Positions 38,562 through 47,130 are shown, counted from the stretch's first letter. The stretch: 64,000 nucleotides of DNA from VRUE01 sp963796705 (GCA_963796705.1 CAWCMK010000003.1:434001-498000); one strand, 5' to 3'. Numbers and translations are program-made. Notes: generated by a model from the letters alone, not told the origin.

Positions 38562-39482
38562 ATGCACACCGAGACGAAGAGCGCCGCCAGAGGTCCCGCC
38601 GGGATCGCGCCGATCCTCCACGCCGCGACCGGCCTCGGTCTCTATCTGCTGACGCTTACCGGGGAGGCGATGCTCGGGGCCAGCGTCCGCTGGCTCCTCA
38701 CCTACCTCGGCGCCGCGACCCTGGGGGCGATCGTCCCCCTCGGGCCGAGCGCCGAGGGACTTGCCTGGCTGGCCGCCACAGCCCCTCTGGTCTATTCGGC
38801 CCTTGCCCTCGCCCTGCCGGGCCGGGGAGGGCTGTGGCGGCGGCGCCTCGGAGCGCGACGCCCCAGCTGCGAAGAGCGGCAATCCCTTTCCGAGGCGCTG
38901 GCCTTTCTGCAAAGCACCACGCCCGATCTGCCCGACCCGCGGATCTACGTCCTCGACGACCCACTGCCAACGGCGGCCGCCAAGGGCGGAGCAATGATCC
39001 TCAGCCGCGGCCTGCTCGATTCTGGCGCGCTCGCCGCTGTTCTCGCCCACGAGCTCGGGCACATCGGGAGCCTCGACGCTCGCATCACCGAGGCCTTGCA
39101 GCGCCTCGTCGTCTGGGGGGACCCGCTCGGGCCGCCCGATCGCCACGGGGCTCCGCAACCGCCTGACGACTTCAAGCCCGAGCCCGAGCGCTCCCTGATC
39201 TGGTCCTGCCTGCGGCTGCTCCTTCGCCTTGCCGGCGGTGGCGTCGCCGAGCGGCTCCTCGCTCCGCTCTGGGCCCCCTACTGGCGCGCCCGCGAGCATG
39301 CGGCCGATGCCTACGCGGCGGCGCTCGGCCAGGCCGAGGATCTCGCGGGCCACCTGACCGACTTCCACCAGCCCTTCGACGCTCCCCAGCCAGGAGTTCT
39401 CTTTAAGGCGGCGCAGCATCCGCCGGTCGCCCACCGCATCGAGCGGCTCCTCGATCAACCATTGGGGGGCGGGCCGAAATGA
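38562..39482 (+). CDS. M48-type membrane zinc metalloprotease
   Basis: The 306-residue protein has two to three N-terminal membrane helices (about 15-75), then a gluzincin active site AVLAHELGHIGSLDA (HExxH). The third zinc ligand is probably Glu in YWRAREHAADAYAAAL. The layout is that of HtpX/Ste24-like M48 proteases. The following two genes overlap in ATGA style, so it heads a small operon that ends with an ArdC-like protein, which places it on a mobile element rather than in the housekeeping set. The ATG at 38562 gives a short basic N-terminus before the first helix. Confidence 0.82.
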   Translation: MHTETKSAARGPAGIAPILHAATGLGLYLLTLTGEAMLGASVRWLLTYLGAATLGAIVPLGPSAEGLAWLAATAPLVYSALALALPGRGGLWRRRLGARRPSCEERQSLSEALAFLQSTTPDLPDPRIYVLDDPLPTAAAKGGAMILSRGLLDSGALAAVLAHELGHIGSLDARITEALQRLVVWGDPLGPPDRHGAPQPPDDFKPEPERSLIWSCLRLLLRLAGGGVAERLLAPLWAPYWRAREHAADAYAAALGQAEDLAGHLTDFHQPFDAPQPGVLFKAAQHPPVAHRIERLLDQPLGGGPK

Positions 39483-39733
39483 GCTCCACGTCCGTCTTGT
39501 CGCCGATGAGCCCTTTGCGCCGCTGTTCAGAAACTGGACTGACGGTCCCCGAGTGCAGCTGCCGCGTGTGCTGTCGGGCCCAACTGCGGCGCTTCGCGCC
39601 GCAGTTGGCGCAAGCATCGCCGCGACGGACGACTGCCTTCGCCGTCTATGGCGTCGAGGAGTACGCCCGCACTGAGGGCATCACGGTCCTCGAGCTGAAG
39701 CGCCGCGCGCGCATCGCGGAGGTGCGGCTGTGA
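39479..39733 (+). CDS. Small Cys-containing protein of unknown function
   Basis: The 84-residue protein is not recognised. It overlaps the protease stop by 4 bases (ATGA) and the next gene by 4 bases, which supports it being translated. It has a Cys cluster (CSCRVCC, near 27-33) and a C-terminal helix AVYGVEEYARTEGITVLELKRRAR that looks like a small DNA- or protein-binding segment. Confidence 0.5.
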   Translation: MSSTSVLSPMSPLRRCSETGLTVPECSCRVCCRAQLRRFAPQLAQASPRRTTAFAVYGVEEYARTEGITVLELKRRARIAEVRL

Positions 39734-40260
39734 GCGCCTTCGTCGTCTCCGCGACCCACGTCGACGTGATCCTCAGCGTCGCCTTGCACGGGCCCAGCGA
39801 CCGGACGCAGACCGGGCCCTGGCTGCCGCCCCATCTCGAGGTGCTCGGCGCCCCGCTGAGCGCGACGACCTGCTCGGTCCTCGGGGCCGCCCTGCTGGGC
39901 GAGTGCCTCGCCTCGGTCAGCCACCGCTACCCCGACTGCCCAGCCCACGAGCTCCCGGGGCCGTGCCCGATGCCGATCCCCGAGCAATACGAATTCACCG
40001 ACTTCGGCCCCTGCATGAGCATCGCCGAGGCCTGCAAGGCGATCGATTGCTACGAGTACCAGTCCTGCGAGCATCCCGAGTGGGCCGAGAGCACCGCCCG
40101 CGGCTTCTGCGACTGCCTGCGCCACGAGCTGATCATCCAGCTCGCGGGCACCGAAGGGGCGCCCTGGGAGTGGACCCCCGAGACCCTTGCCGCTCGCGGG
40201 CTGATCCCGAGGACCGCGGCCCTGCCGCTCAGCCGGGAGGAACTCGACGATGCGCGCTGA
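39730..40260 (+). CDS. Conserved mobile-element-type protein of unknown function
   Basis: The 176-residue protein starts at a GTG overlapping the previous gene and opens SAFVVSATHVDVILSVAL, a style seen in hypothetical proteins carried by plasmids and integrative elements. It has many Cys and Tyr residues in the middle (CKAIDCYEYQSCEHPEW, then GFCDCLRHELI), which could form a helical or metal-binding domain. No function can be assigned. It lies directly before the ArdC-like gene. Confidence 0.6.
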   Translation: MSAFVVSATHVDVILSVALHGPSDRTQTGPWLPPHLEVLGAPLSATTCSVLGAALLGECLASVSHRYPDCPAHELPGPCPMPIPEQYEFTDFGPCMSIAEACKAIDCYEYQSCEHPEWAESTARGFCDCLRHELIIQLAGTEGAPWEWTPETLAARGLIPRTAALPLSREELDDAR

Positions 40261-40284
40261 GCTCCTCCTCATGGACGGTGCTCG

Positions 40285-41229
40285 ATGAGCACCCCGGCCA
40301 GCGGCACTCGCCGGCGAGCGGCCCTATCCGAGGAGGTGCGCGCCGAGCGCCGCGCCGCCGAGCGCGAGCAGATGGCCCGTGCGGTGGATGCCCTGCAGAC
40401 CAGCGAGGGCTGGGGGAGATGGCTCCGTGTCCGTCGCCACTTCCGCACCTACAGCTTCCACAACCAGCTGCTGATCGCCCACCAGTGTCCCGAAGCCACC
40501 CGCGTCGCCGGCTTCCGCGCCTGGCTGAAGATCGGCTACTGCGTCCGCAAGGGGGAGCGCGCGATCCGCATCTGGGCTCCCTGCCCGCCCTCCAAGAAAG
40601 CGCTCGAAGCCTGGCGCCAGGGCGGCTCCAAGCCCGATGAGAAGCCGCGCACCTTCTTCCGCCTCGTCCCCGTCTTCGACGCCAGCCAGGTCTCACCGCT
40701 GCCCGACTTCCCCGGCGGCCCGGCGCCACTGGAGCCCCCCCACGAGGCGATCACCGGTAACGGCCTGGCCGCTCTGCGCCAGCCCCTCACCGAGCTCGCC
40801 GCATCGATCGGCTGTGAGGTCTCCTTCGAGCCGATTCCCGGTGCCGCCGCCGGCTACCACGAGCCCACCAGCGGCCGCATCGTGATCGACAACGCCGCGG
40901 GGCGCTCGCCCAACGCCCAGGTTCAAACCCTCGTTCACGAGCTTGCCCACGCGCTGATTCGCGTCGATCACCGCGACGAGGACCCAAAGCTCGCCTACGG
41001 CGAGGAGGAGGTCGTCGTCGAGTCCGTCGCCTACTGCGTTTGCGCCTCCTTCGGCCTCGACAGCGGCTCCGACTCGGTGCCCTACGTCGCCGGCTGGGGT
41101 GGGGCGCAGGCCAACGACAAGATCGAGGCCTACGCCGCCCTCATCGACCGCCTTGCCGGGCGGATCGAGGACGCCGTCGAGCCCGAGCCTCGCCGCGACT
41201 CCTTGACTTCACCGGGCGCCGATCTCTAA
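40285..41229 (+). CDS. ArdC-like antirestriction protein with metallopeptidase domain
   Basis: ArdC proteins coat incoming single-stranded DNA during conjugation and protect it from restriction. The 314-residue protein has the N-terminal ssDNA-binding part (YSFHNQLLIAHQCPEATRV, GFRAWLKIGYCVRKGERAIRI, FFRLVPVFDASQ). It also has a C-terminal zinc-peptidase-like domain with VQTLVHELAHALI (HExxH) and a downstream EEVVVESVAY Glu as third ligand. It is the last gene of the 38.5-41.2 kb operon and the best evidence that this segment came by conjugation or integration. Confidence 0.88.
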   Translation: MSTPASGTRRRAALSEEVRAERRAAEREQMARAVDALQTSEGWGRWLRVRRHFRTYSFHNQLLIAHQCPEATRVAGFRAWLKIGYCVRKGERAIRIWAPCPPSKKALEAWRQGGSKPDEKPRTFFRLVPVFDASQVSPLPDFPGGPAPLEPPHEAITGNGLAALRQPLTELAASIGCEVSFEPIPGAAAGYHEPTSGRIVIDNAAGRSPNAQVQTLVHELAHALIRVDHRDEDPKLAYGEEEVVVESVAYCVCASFGLDSGSDSVPYVAGWGGAQANDKIEAYAALIDRLAGRIEDAVEPEPRRDSLTSPGADL

Positions 41230-41483
41230 CGTGACCGCTCGGCTCGGCCCGTCTCGGCCGGCCCAGGAGACCCTGCAGCACCCACACATCACAGGAGAGA
41301 GGTCGGCTTCCCACAGGGCCCGGGGTCGGCCACTTGCGCCACCCTGCCCGCAGCCAAACAGATACCTCCCCGCCTTTCCAATTCAGCCCCACTGCCGCCA
41401 GCTCCCAGCCATGGAACCAATTGGCCCCGCCCTTCGACCCCAAACCGCATCGCACCCGACCCTGAAGCCGAGCTGATCCTCGT
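41230..41483. other. Non-coding spacer after the ArdC gene
   Basis: No convincing gene or RNA is seen on either strand; the composition is Pro/Arg-codon-like without family similarity. It ends at the tRNA-Asp fragment. Confidence 0.4.
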
Positions 41484-41525
41484 CTGTCACGCCGGAGGTC
41501 GCGGGTTCGAGTCCCGTCGCTCCTG
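41484..41525 (+). pseudogene. 3' half of a tRNA-Asp(GTC) gene; attachment-site scar
   Basis: From the anticodon loop onward the sequence is tRNA-like: loop CTGTCAC with anticodon GTC (41486-41488), 3' stem GCCGG, variable AGGTC, T-arm GCGGG-TTCGAGT-CCCGT, acceptor CGCTCCT and G73. The 5' half (acceptor AGGAGCG, D-arm, 5' anticodon stem) is absent. Such 3' fragments are left where an element integrates into a tRNA gene. Confidence 0.8.
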
Positions 41526-41595
41526 TTCACTGAATCCCTGCAAATCAGCCGCTTTCCGCTGGTTGTCGGCATCTATCCTAGCGGCCGAAGTCGGC

Positions 41596-41618
41596 GGGAG
41601 TAGCAGTCGGGAGTAGCA
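41596..41618. repeat. Direct repeat GGGAGTAGCA x2
   Basis: Two perfect copies at 41596-41605 and 41609-41618 (period 13) lie 70 bases after the tRNA-Asp fragment. Paired short repeats next to attachment cores are typical arm sites of tyrosine integrases; that reading is inference. Confidence 0.5.
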
Positions 41619-41724
41619 ACTCGGCGGTTCCGGGGAAGGCAATGCCAGGCTGCCCAGGGCTACGAAGCTGAGCCCGGATCCAACCGGTCGGAGTCCCGCC
41701 GGGTGGAAGGGCGAGAATGCTGAA

Positions 41725-42522
41725 GTGGCTCGACGTGAAGAGACCCTGCTCGCTCAGATTGAGAGCGGCGCTCTAGATGAGGGCGTCCCGGTTGCCGCTG
41801 CGCTGCGGAAGTGCGTGGTGCTTGGTGGCAAGAGTGGCTCCGAGAGGCTTCGAGACTGGGCGACGCGTGAGTTGCAGGGCTATTACGGAGAGGAGGAGCT
41901 TCCCGACTATCGAATAGTTGCGGCCCCGCTTCAGGTCGACGGCATCTCTGGCAACTATCAGGTCACGGGGCAGCAGTTTCCGCCGTCCGGGCTGCCGGAG
42001 TTCGCCCGAGAGCATATTTCCGAGCAGGTCAGACTGCGCGATGGCGTCGGTGGTCTCGAAGCGCTTGCTCGACAAAGTGAGATCAAGCTGATGCCTCCGA
42101 TGGCGAGCGACCTAGCCAGGGTGATGAATGGCGAAAACGCGAATCCGTACCAGCACATCAACTCGATCTACTGGAATGTTTCGCCATCCGCTCTCCATGG
42201 GGTTCTGGACCACATCAGGACGGCGCTCGCCCAACTCGTCGGTGAGCTTCGAGCGAATATGGATGACAACGAGGAGATTCCGTCCACCGAGGCAGCCAAT
42301 CAGGCCGTAAGCGTGGTGGTCACTGGCAAGCGTTCGCAGGTAAAGGTGACCTCGGCGCAGGCTCGCGGAGACAAGGCGAGCGCGGCGGCAATCTCCCAGG
42401 ATGGGTCCGACACGCCCTCAGGAGATTCGCCATTTTGGACGCGCTCAAGGCGGATAGGAGCTTTCGTCGTTGGTCTGGCAACCGTCGTTGGTGCCGTCGT
42501 TGCGGTAGTTCAGCTTCATTGA
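41725..42522 (+). CDS. AbiTii-domain protein with C-terminal membrane anchor
   Basis: Residues 1-180 match the AbiTii domain known from abortive-infection-type phage defence proteins: LLAQIESGALDEGVPVAAALRKC, VVLGGKSGSERLRDWATRELQGYY, then a conserved IYWNVSPSALHGVLDHIRT. A polar linker leads to one membrane helix at the very C-terminus (GAFVVGLATVVGAVVAVVQL), so the domain should face the cytoplasm from the inner membrane. Start: GTG 41725. The gene has lower GC and less biased codons than the core. The activity of AbiTii is not known; a sensor or effector in defence is inference. Confidence 0.8.
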   Translation: MARREETLLAQIESGALDEGVPVAAALRKCVVLGGKSGSERLRDWATRELQGYYGEEELPDYRIVAAPLQVDGISGNYQVTGQQFPPSGLPEFAREHISEQVRLRDGVGGLEALARQSEIKLMPPMASDLARVMNGENANPYQHINSIYWNVSPSALHGVLDHIRTALAQLVGELRANMDDNEEIPSTEAANQAVSVVVTGKRSQVKVTSAQARGDKASAAAISQDGSDTPSGDSPFWTRSRRIGAFVVGLATVVGAVVAVVQLH

Positions 42523-42602
42523 CGCTTGGCAACATTTCCATGGTCGGCTAAAGGCGGGAACCGGAGCCAAAGATTCCGTGAGACCCGCTAGCGTTGGAGC
42601 AG

Positions 42603-42806
42603 ATGGAGCGAGGAACACGAGTGCGGATGAGAAACATTGGTGGGGAGTGGATCGAGGGTTCTGTCGTTGGGCCAGGTCCGACAAAGGAAGTTCGGTCTCT
42701 CGATGGCACGCTCAACGAGGACGCCGAAACGGTTGAAGTTGAGTGGGACGATCCAGCGCTCGGAGTAGACGCGGTCGCCGTAGCGGGCTTGCAGATTTTG
42801 CCCTGA
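42603..42806 (+). CDS. Small acidic protein of unknown function
   Basis: The 67-residue frame starts ERGTRVRMRNIGGEWIEG and ends VEVEWDDPALGVDAV, which reads like a small SH3-like or KOW-like beta barrel, not noise. It follows the AbiTii gene on the same strand after 80 bases and may be its partner. It overlaps, on the other strand, the frameshifted tail of the wall hydrolase, which supports that tail being artefactual. Confidence 0.4.
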   Translation: MERGTRVRMRNIGGEWIEGSVVGPGPTKEVRSLDGTLNEDAETVEVEWDDPALGVDAVAVAGLQILP

Positions 42807-43890
42807 GCGGGTAGCGAGACCCAAAGGCCGCCTCGTAAGCCGGCCCCGGAGTAGGTTTTCGTTGAGTCTTCGGCAACGCTTCAGCCTCGAATCGTTTGCG
42901 ATGATGATGCCGGTCAGGGTCCGGGCGGGTGGCGTCGCTGGAAGCCGGCCAGGTAGCCGGAAGAGAAGGCGCTCTGGGGGATCCAGCCGGGACCGCCGCC
43001 GGGGTTGGTGTCGGAAGTGCCCCAGTAGCGGTGGTCGGGTGGCGTGACGCCGGGGCGAATTCGATGAAGGTGTGGGCCTCGGGGCCGTAGGGCTTGACGT
43101 AGATCGTCAGCCAGCGGCCGGGGCCGGGTTCGCCCCAGCTGGCGAGGCCGATCGTGTCCATCGTCGGATTGCCGAAGCCGCCGACTTGGAGCAGGTGGCT
43201 GACTGCCGAGCTGCAATCGAATGGGCCGTTGGGTGGCGTGGGTGACTGGCCATGCGATCCGCCCCAGACGTAGACGAGGTGGAGCCGGTCGAGGCGCTCG
43301 GCCTCGGCGAGCATCCGCCCGAGCGCGCCACTCGGGGCGACGGCAACGCAGGCTTCGACCGCGCCGCTGGCACTGGCGCCGGCGAAGCGCCGGGCATCGG
43401 CGAGAACCTCGGCGACGTACCAGCCGGCGTGGTTGTAGGTGAAGATCGCTCCGCGCCAGTCGCCGGGCGCGCCGGCGGCACGCAGTAGGCGGGCGGCGGC
43501 GAAGATCGCGTCGGCCGGGCTGTTGGGGTCCTTGCGTCCGTCGCCGTTGGCATCGACGCCGTAGGCCGTCCAACTGGAGGGCTCGAACTGCATCCAGCCC
43601 TCTGCGCCAGCCGAGGAGGTCCCGAGGTCGCGGCCGAAGTCGGTCTCGTGGAAGTTGATCGAGGCGAGGATCGCCGGGCCCCGCGGCCCCAGCCCGTAGC
43701 GGGCCGATGCCTGCTCATAGATCGGCGCCAGCCACTGCGGCACCTTGTCCGAGACTCCGCCTGTTGCGCTGGCGCAACCGGACGCCTGGCCGCCGAAGAG
43801 GACGGCGATCAGGCCGACGAGGCAGATCAACGCCGCCACCGCGGCGAGCGGCACCGCCAAGAGCGCTCGCATGGACCCCGACGCCCGCAT
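42712..43890 (-). CDS. CwlT-like peptidoglycan hydrolase (SLT plus NlpC/P60-like)
   Basis: After a membrane/signal helix (about 7-33) comes an SLT domain: INFHETDFGRDLGTSSAGAEGW with the likely catalytic Glu, then a region with the NlpC/P60 Cys in GPFDCSSAVSHLLQ and His in EAHTFIEF. That two-domain order is the plan of CwlT/Orf14 wall hydrolases of conjugative elements. After APA (near 43063) the frame leaves the family. The expected end (GVTPPDHRYWGTSDTNPGGG...YLAGFQRR) lies in another frame and stops at 42914, so one G seems missing in a C/G run. The SLT domain is a paralogue of the gene at 12.2-13.9 kb. Confidence 0.75.
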   Translation of the reverse strand: MRASGSMRALLAVPLAAVAALICLVGLIAVLFGGQASGCASATGGVSDKVPQWLAPIYEQASARYGLGPRGPAILASINFHETDFGRDLGTSSAGAEGWMQFEPSSWTAYGVDANGDGRKDPNSPADAIFAAARLLRAAGAPGDWRGAIFTYNHAGWYVAEVLADARRFAGASASGAVEACVAVAPSGALGRMLAEAERLDRLHLVYVWGGSHGQSPTPPNGPFDCSSAVSHLLQVGGFGNPTMDTIGLASWGEPGPGRWLTIYVKPYGPEAHTFIEFAPASRHPTTATGALPTPTPAAVPAGSPRAPSLPATWPASSDATRPDPDRHHHRKRFEAEALPKTQRKPTPGPAYEAAFGSRYPLRAKSASPLRRPRLLRALDRPTQLQPFRRPR

Positions 43891-44152
43891 CAGTCAAGCT
43901 GTCGTTGAAGCCGTGGCGCTGGGTCAGCGACTTGGCGCAGCGGCACCCGGGTATCGACAGAAGAAACGAGGTCGAACCTGATGGAGGCGCGACAACTGCG
44001 AAAGACGAGGAGGGCGACAGCTCGAGCCTCACGTCCTGCGCGGCGCCGAGCTTGCCCTCAAGCACAAGCTGCGCCGGAAGTTCTCGGCTGACTTCACGAC
44101 CCGTCACGCCGACGATCTGATTGCCAAGGCGGCCAAGGAGTACGCCGTCGCC

Positions 44153-45304
44153 GTGGCGCGGGGAGAGCGCATCGAGAATCCGGGCGGCTTCCTCGTCGAC
44201 GTCGCCTACAAGCGGGCGATCGACGCGCTGCGCAAAGAGAGCGCCGATCCCGAGCTCGACGAGCTGGAGGCGGCATCCTCGCTCCCGGACCCGAGCGTCG
44301 CCGATCCGTCAGAGGAGTTGGAGCACGAGGAGGTCCGCTCGCAGGTCTATGAGGCGATCTCCCACCTGGAGGGAGAGGAGCGCCAAGTGATCGCGCTCGT
44401 CTACTTCGAGGGGATGTCCGGGCGCGAGAGCGCGGGGCCGCTCGGCGTGAGCGAGACGACCGCTCTGCGGCGCTTGCGCTCCGCCTCGGCGAAGCTGCGC
44501 GAGTGGCTGCCGGCGATCGAAGAAGGCAGCTTCTGCGCCGAGGCGGCGCCGCAGCTGCGCGCCCTCGCCGCCGGGACGGCGGAGGGCCTGGAGGTGACGC
44601 AGGCCAAGCTGCACCTTGAGAACTGCGCCGCCTGCCGCGAGACGATGGCCCGCCGCGAGGCCTTCGGCTTCGAGGTCGGCCTGGCCGCCTGGCTCAGCCT
44701 CTCAAGCGCGGCCTCCGCCCAGGCGCGGCTCGGCGATCGGCTGGCCGGGCTCGCCGAGGCGGCTCGCCACGCCATCGCTGCGGCGCTCGACCGCGCCCGC
44801 GAGCTGGCGTTGCGGCTGACTGGCTCCGGCGGCGCCGAGGCAGCGGGCGGCGCCGGCAGCGCGGCGCTCGGCAAGGCCGCGGCCGGGGCCTGCGCCACGG
44901 CGGCTGCTGTCTGCGCGGTGACCGGGGTGATCGGCCCCGGAATCGGCGGCATTTCTCTGAGCAGGGCGGCCACGAGGCCGCGGCGCCGAAGGCGCGCAGC
45001 GCCAGGGCGAGCCAGGGCGCCGGCCCAAGCGCGCTCCTCACCGGTGGAACGCACGCCGATCGTCGCCCCGCCCCCGACTGAAAAGCACGAACGCGCGAAG
45101 CACCCGCGGGCCGGCTCTGCATCGCAAAGCTCCACCAGGACCGCGCGGGCGACCGCCACCGCCACCGAACAGTTCGGGGTCGAGTCGGCCGCGGGCTCCC
45201 CGCCAGCGGAAAGCTCGTCGCCACCGCCTCCTCCTGAAGCAACCTCGTCGGGTTCGTCAAAGGCGACTCCGACTCAGATCGCCAACGAACAGTTCGGCCC
45301 ATAG
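44153..45304 (+). CDS. ECF-type sigma factor fused to zinc-finger and membrane segment
   Basis: The 383-residue product has the end of sigma region 2, then region 4 (ISHLEGEERQVIALVYFEGMSG ... SETTALRRLRSAS). After it comes an anti-sigma-like zinc finger (HLENCAACRE, an HxxxCxxC), a membrane helix near 245-265 (AACATAAAVCAVTGVIG-like) and a Pro/Ser/Thr-rich tail with the motif EQFG twice. Sigma region 2 continues in frame upstream to about 44010 (RKFSADFTTRHADDLI) with no start codon, so the 5' end is damaged or the gene starts atypically. It is divergent from the wall hydrolase. Confidence 0.7.
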   Translation: MARGERIENPGGFLVDVAYKRAIDALRKESADPELDELEAASSLPDPSVADPSEELEHEEVRSQVYEAISHLEGEERQVIALVYFEGMSGRESAGPLGVSETTALRRLRSASAKLREWLPAIEEGSFCAEAAPQLRALAAGTAEGLEVTQAKLHLENCAACRETMARREAFGFEVGLAAWLSLSSAASAQARLGDRLAGLAEAARHAIAAALDRARELALRLTGSGGAEAAGGAGSAALGKAAAGACATAAAVCAVTGVIGPGIGGISLSRAATRPRRRRRAAPGRARAPAQARSSPVERTPIVAPPPTEKHERAKHPRAGSASQSSTRTARATATATEQFGVESAAGSPPAESSSPPPPPEATSSGSSKATPTQIANEQFGP

Positions 45305-45792
45305 TACCCTCCGCAATCGGCCTAGATCGCAAAGCGGGTCGTCGTGCGTTGGAGGGGCGCTAAGTACCGCCAGCCGCGCTAGTACTCAGGCGGGAAGAGG
45401 CGTCATCTCAGTGCACCCCGTCGCTACTGCTCCTCGTCTGCAGCGAGCGCGTGATCGAGCGCCGTCGCGCCTTTCGCTCGCGCAGGCGAAGCAGGCGCGT
45501 TCTGCTTCTGGCGAGGGAGCAGGTCAGCGACCAGCAGCTACGGTCTGTGCGGGCTTCGGCGACGGGACACCTTCCGGTGGCTTCGCTCGATCCGTTGCCT
45601 ACTGCGAGGTAGCTATCGGGACACGTGAGCGGCCCCACCTCGACCACAGCCAAGCCGCAGAAGCCGAGCGCGACGATCGCGAGGCACAGGAGAATCCACT
45701 CGATCGGTTCGGCTGCGCTCGCCTGGACTCGACCCGGAGGTGGCACGAATGACGCCGATCGCTCCGAGGAAGTGAGGTGGTGTCGCTCTGGA
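45305..45792. other. Non-coding or degraded stretch
   Basis: No frame on either strand resembles a known family. The minus-strand frames are continuations of the shifted HAAS-like gene to the right. Confidence 0.35.
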
Positions 45793-46133
45793 CGTGACGA
45801 GTGACACCTTTGGCTCGCCGGTCGCGAGCAGCACGGCTGCGAAGAGCAGCGTGATCGCGGAGATGACGGTGAACGCGACGAGAGCAGCAGGGCGCTGGCG
45901 GCGGCGGGCTGGTTCGCCTACGGGGGGGATGATCCCGCGCTCGGAGGCCCAGGAGGCGGCGAAGGCTTGCGGGTCGAAAGCGCTGTTGTCCGAGGAACTC
46001 TTCGGCCGAGATGCCCTCAAGCTCGGCTTCTTGCAAATCGGTTGTCAGGTCGGAAGCCATTTCTTCCGCCAGCGAGTTGGCGACACCAAGCCGCTCCCAT
46101 TCGTTACGGCATTGCTTGACGAACTCACTGTGA
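45793..46133 (-). pseudogene. HAAS/DUF1700-like membrane protein, frameshifted
   Basis: One frame gives the opening EFVKQCRNEWERLGVANSLA and then DLQEAELEGISAEEFLG, the helical domain that pairs with PadR regulators. Another frame continues FDPQAFAASWASERGIIPPVGE and a membrane helix AALVAFTVISAITLLFAAVLL. The switch is near 46000. It lies directly after a PadR gene, the usual arrangement. As it stands it cannot make the whole protein. Confidence 0.6.
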
Positions 46134-46495
46134 CGGCCACCTCGATCTTGACCGGGGCGAGCACCGCATCGACCGCGTCGCGGGCGGCTCGCCATTCAGA
46201 AACCCCGATCCCTAGCGCCAACCGCCCTTTGCTCGAGGGGCGGTGGTACTTCCGCGGCGGGCCCGTCATTGCTGGCCGCGCGATATGTGTCGACCAGACC
46301 ATCGCGTTCCAAGCGGCCAAGCAGCGGATAGATGGAGCCCTCGGCGACGATCCTGAGACCGCGCTCGCGCAGCCGCCGCGTCATTTCATAGCCGTACGCC
46401 GGCCCCGTCCATGACCGCCAAGAGACAAAGGTCAAGGACCCCGCGAAGCAGCTGCTGTGCCGCTGCGACCCATCTGCCATGTCACGCATGATAGC
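46126..46495 (-). pseudogene. PadR-family transcriptional regulator, frameshifted
   Basis: Three frames together read as a PadR regulator: QLLRGVLDLCLLAVMDG, then AYGYEMTRRLRERGLRIVAEG with IYPLLGRLERDGLVDTY, then PSSKGRLALGIGVSEWR with DAVDAVLAP. PadR proteins are winged-helix repressors; here the target is probably the adjacent HAAS protein gene. Two shifts (near 46395 and 46265) break the frame. Confidence 0.7.
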
Positions 46496-46746
46496 TGCCT
46501 GAGCCTTGCACCGCAAGGCTCAGGCAGCGCAACCGGGTCGTTGTCGAAACCTGGCTCGGCCCGCGCGGCCGAGGTTGGCCTCGATCGCAGCTGGCGGCGC
46601 CTGCTTGACGATGCGACGAGCGTCGGCGAGCCAGTCCCGAAGCACCTGCTTGGCGCGCGGAAAGCAGGCACCCCGCGCGTGGCAGGCGAGACGCCTGAGT
46701 TGGACGGCCTCGGAGCGCGCTGGCTGGCAGCTGACACCGCTCGCTC

Positions 46747-47130
46747 TCAGTGGTTGGCCTTGACGCTCCAGGATTGCTTGTCCGTCGAGCACTGCCCGGT
46801 GATCTTCAGCGTTCCGCTCGCCTTCGTGTAGGCCTTGTTGAAGCTGCCGCTGAGGTGCAGGGTCAGCCTGCCGACGCTGACCGGCTGGGTGTTGTGGATG
46901 GAGCCCATGTGGACCGGGATCGGCTTCGAAGCCCCACCGGTAAACCCTTCGTGACCGCACTTCAGCCCATCCCAGACGAAATCTTCGATCTTCTTGACGG
47001 CGCCCTTCGCGTTGGTCTTCGCATCGATGCTGAGGACGGCCTTCTTGACGATCTTTCCTTCGAAATGGGCGGGGGCACTAGCCAGTGTCAAGGGGAACGG
47101 AAATTCCCCTTGACAAAGTGGACCCGTCAA
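46747..47130 (-). CDS. Secreted-type beta-rich protein fragment, unknown function
   Basis: The frame from a TTG at 47130 gives 127 residues with a regular beta-like pattern (AVLSIDAKTNAKGAVKKIEDF, later VGRLTLHLSGSFNKAY, TGQCSTDKQSW) and two Cys. It resembles small exported proteins common in Thermoleophilia. No signal peptide is in frame, so the N-terminus is probably lost or shifted. Its 5' end overlaps a perfect inverted repeat. Confidence 0.4.
   Translation of the reverse strand: MTGPLCQGEFPFPLTLASAPAHFEGKIVKKAVLSIDAKTNAKGAVKKIEDFVWDGLKCGHEGFTGGASKPIPVHMGSIHNTQPVSVGRLTLHLSGSFNKAYTKASGTLKITGQCSTDKQSWSVKANH
47086..47115. repeat. Perfect 12-bp inverted repeat, 6-nt loop
   Basis: TGTCAAGGGGAA (47086-47097) and TTCCCCTTGACA (47104-47115) are exact reverse complements around CGGAAA. 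It could be a bidirectional terminator, an operator or a mobile-element end. Confidence 0.7.
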
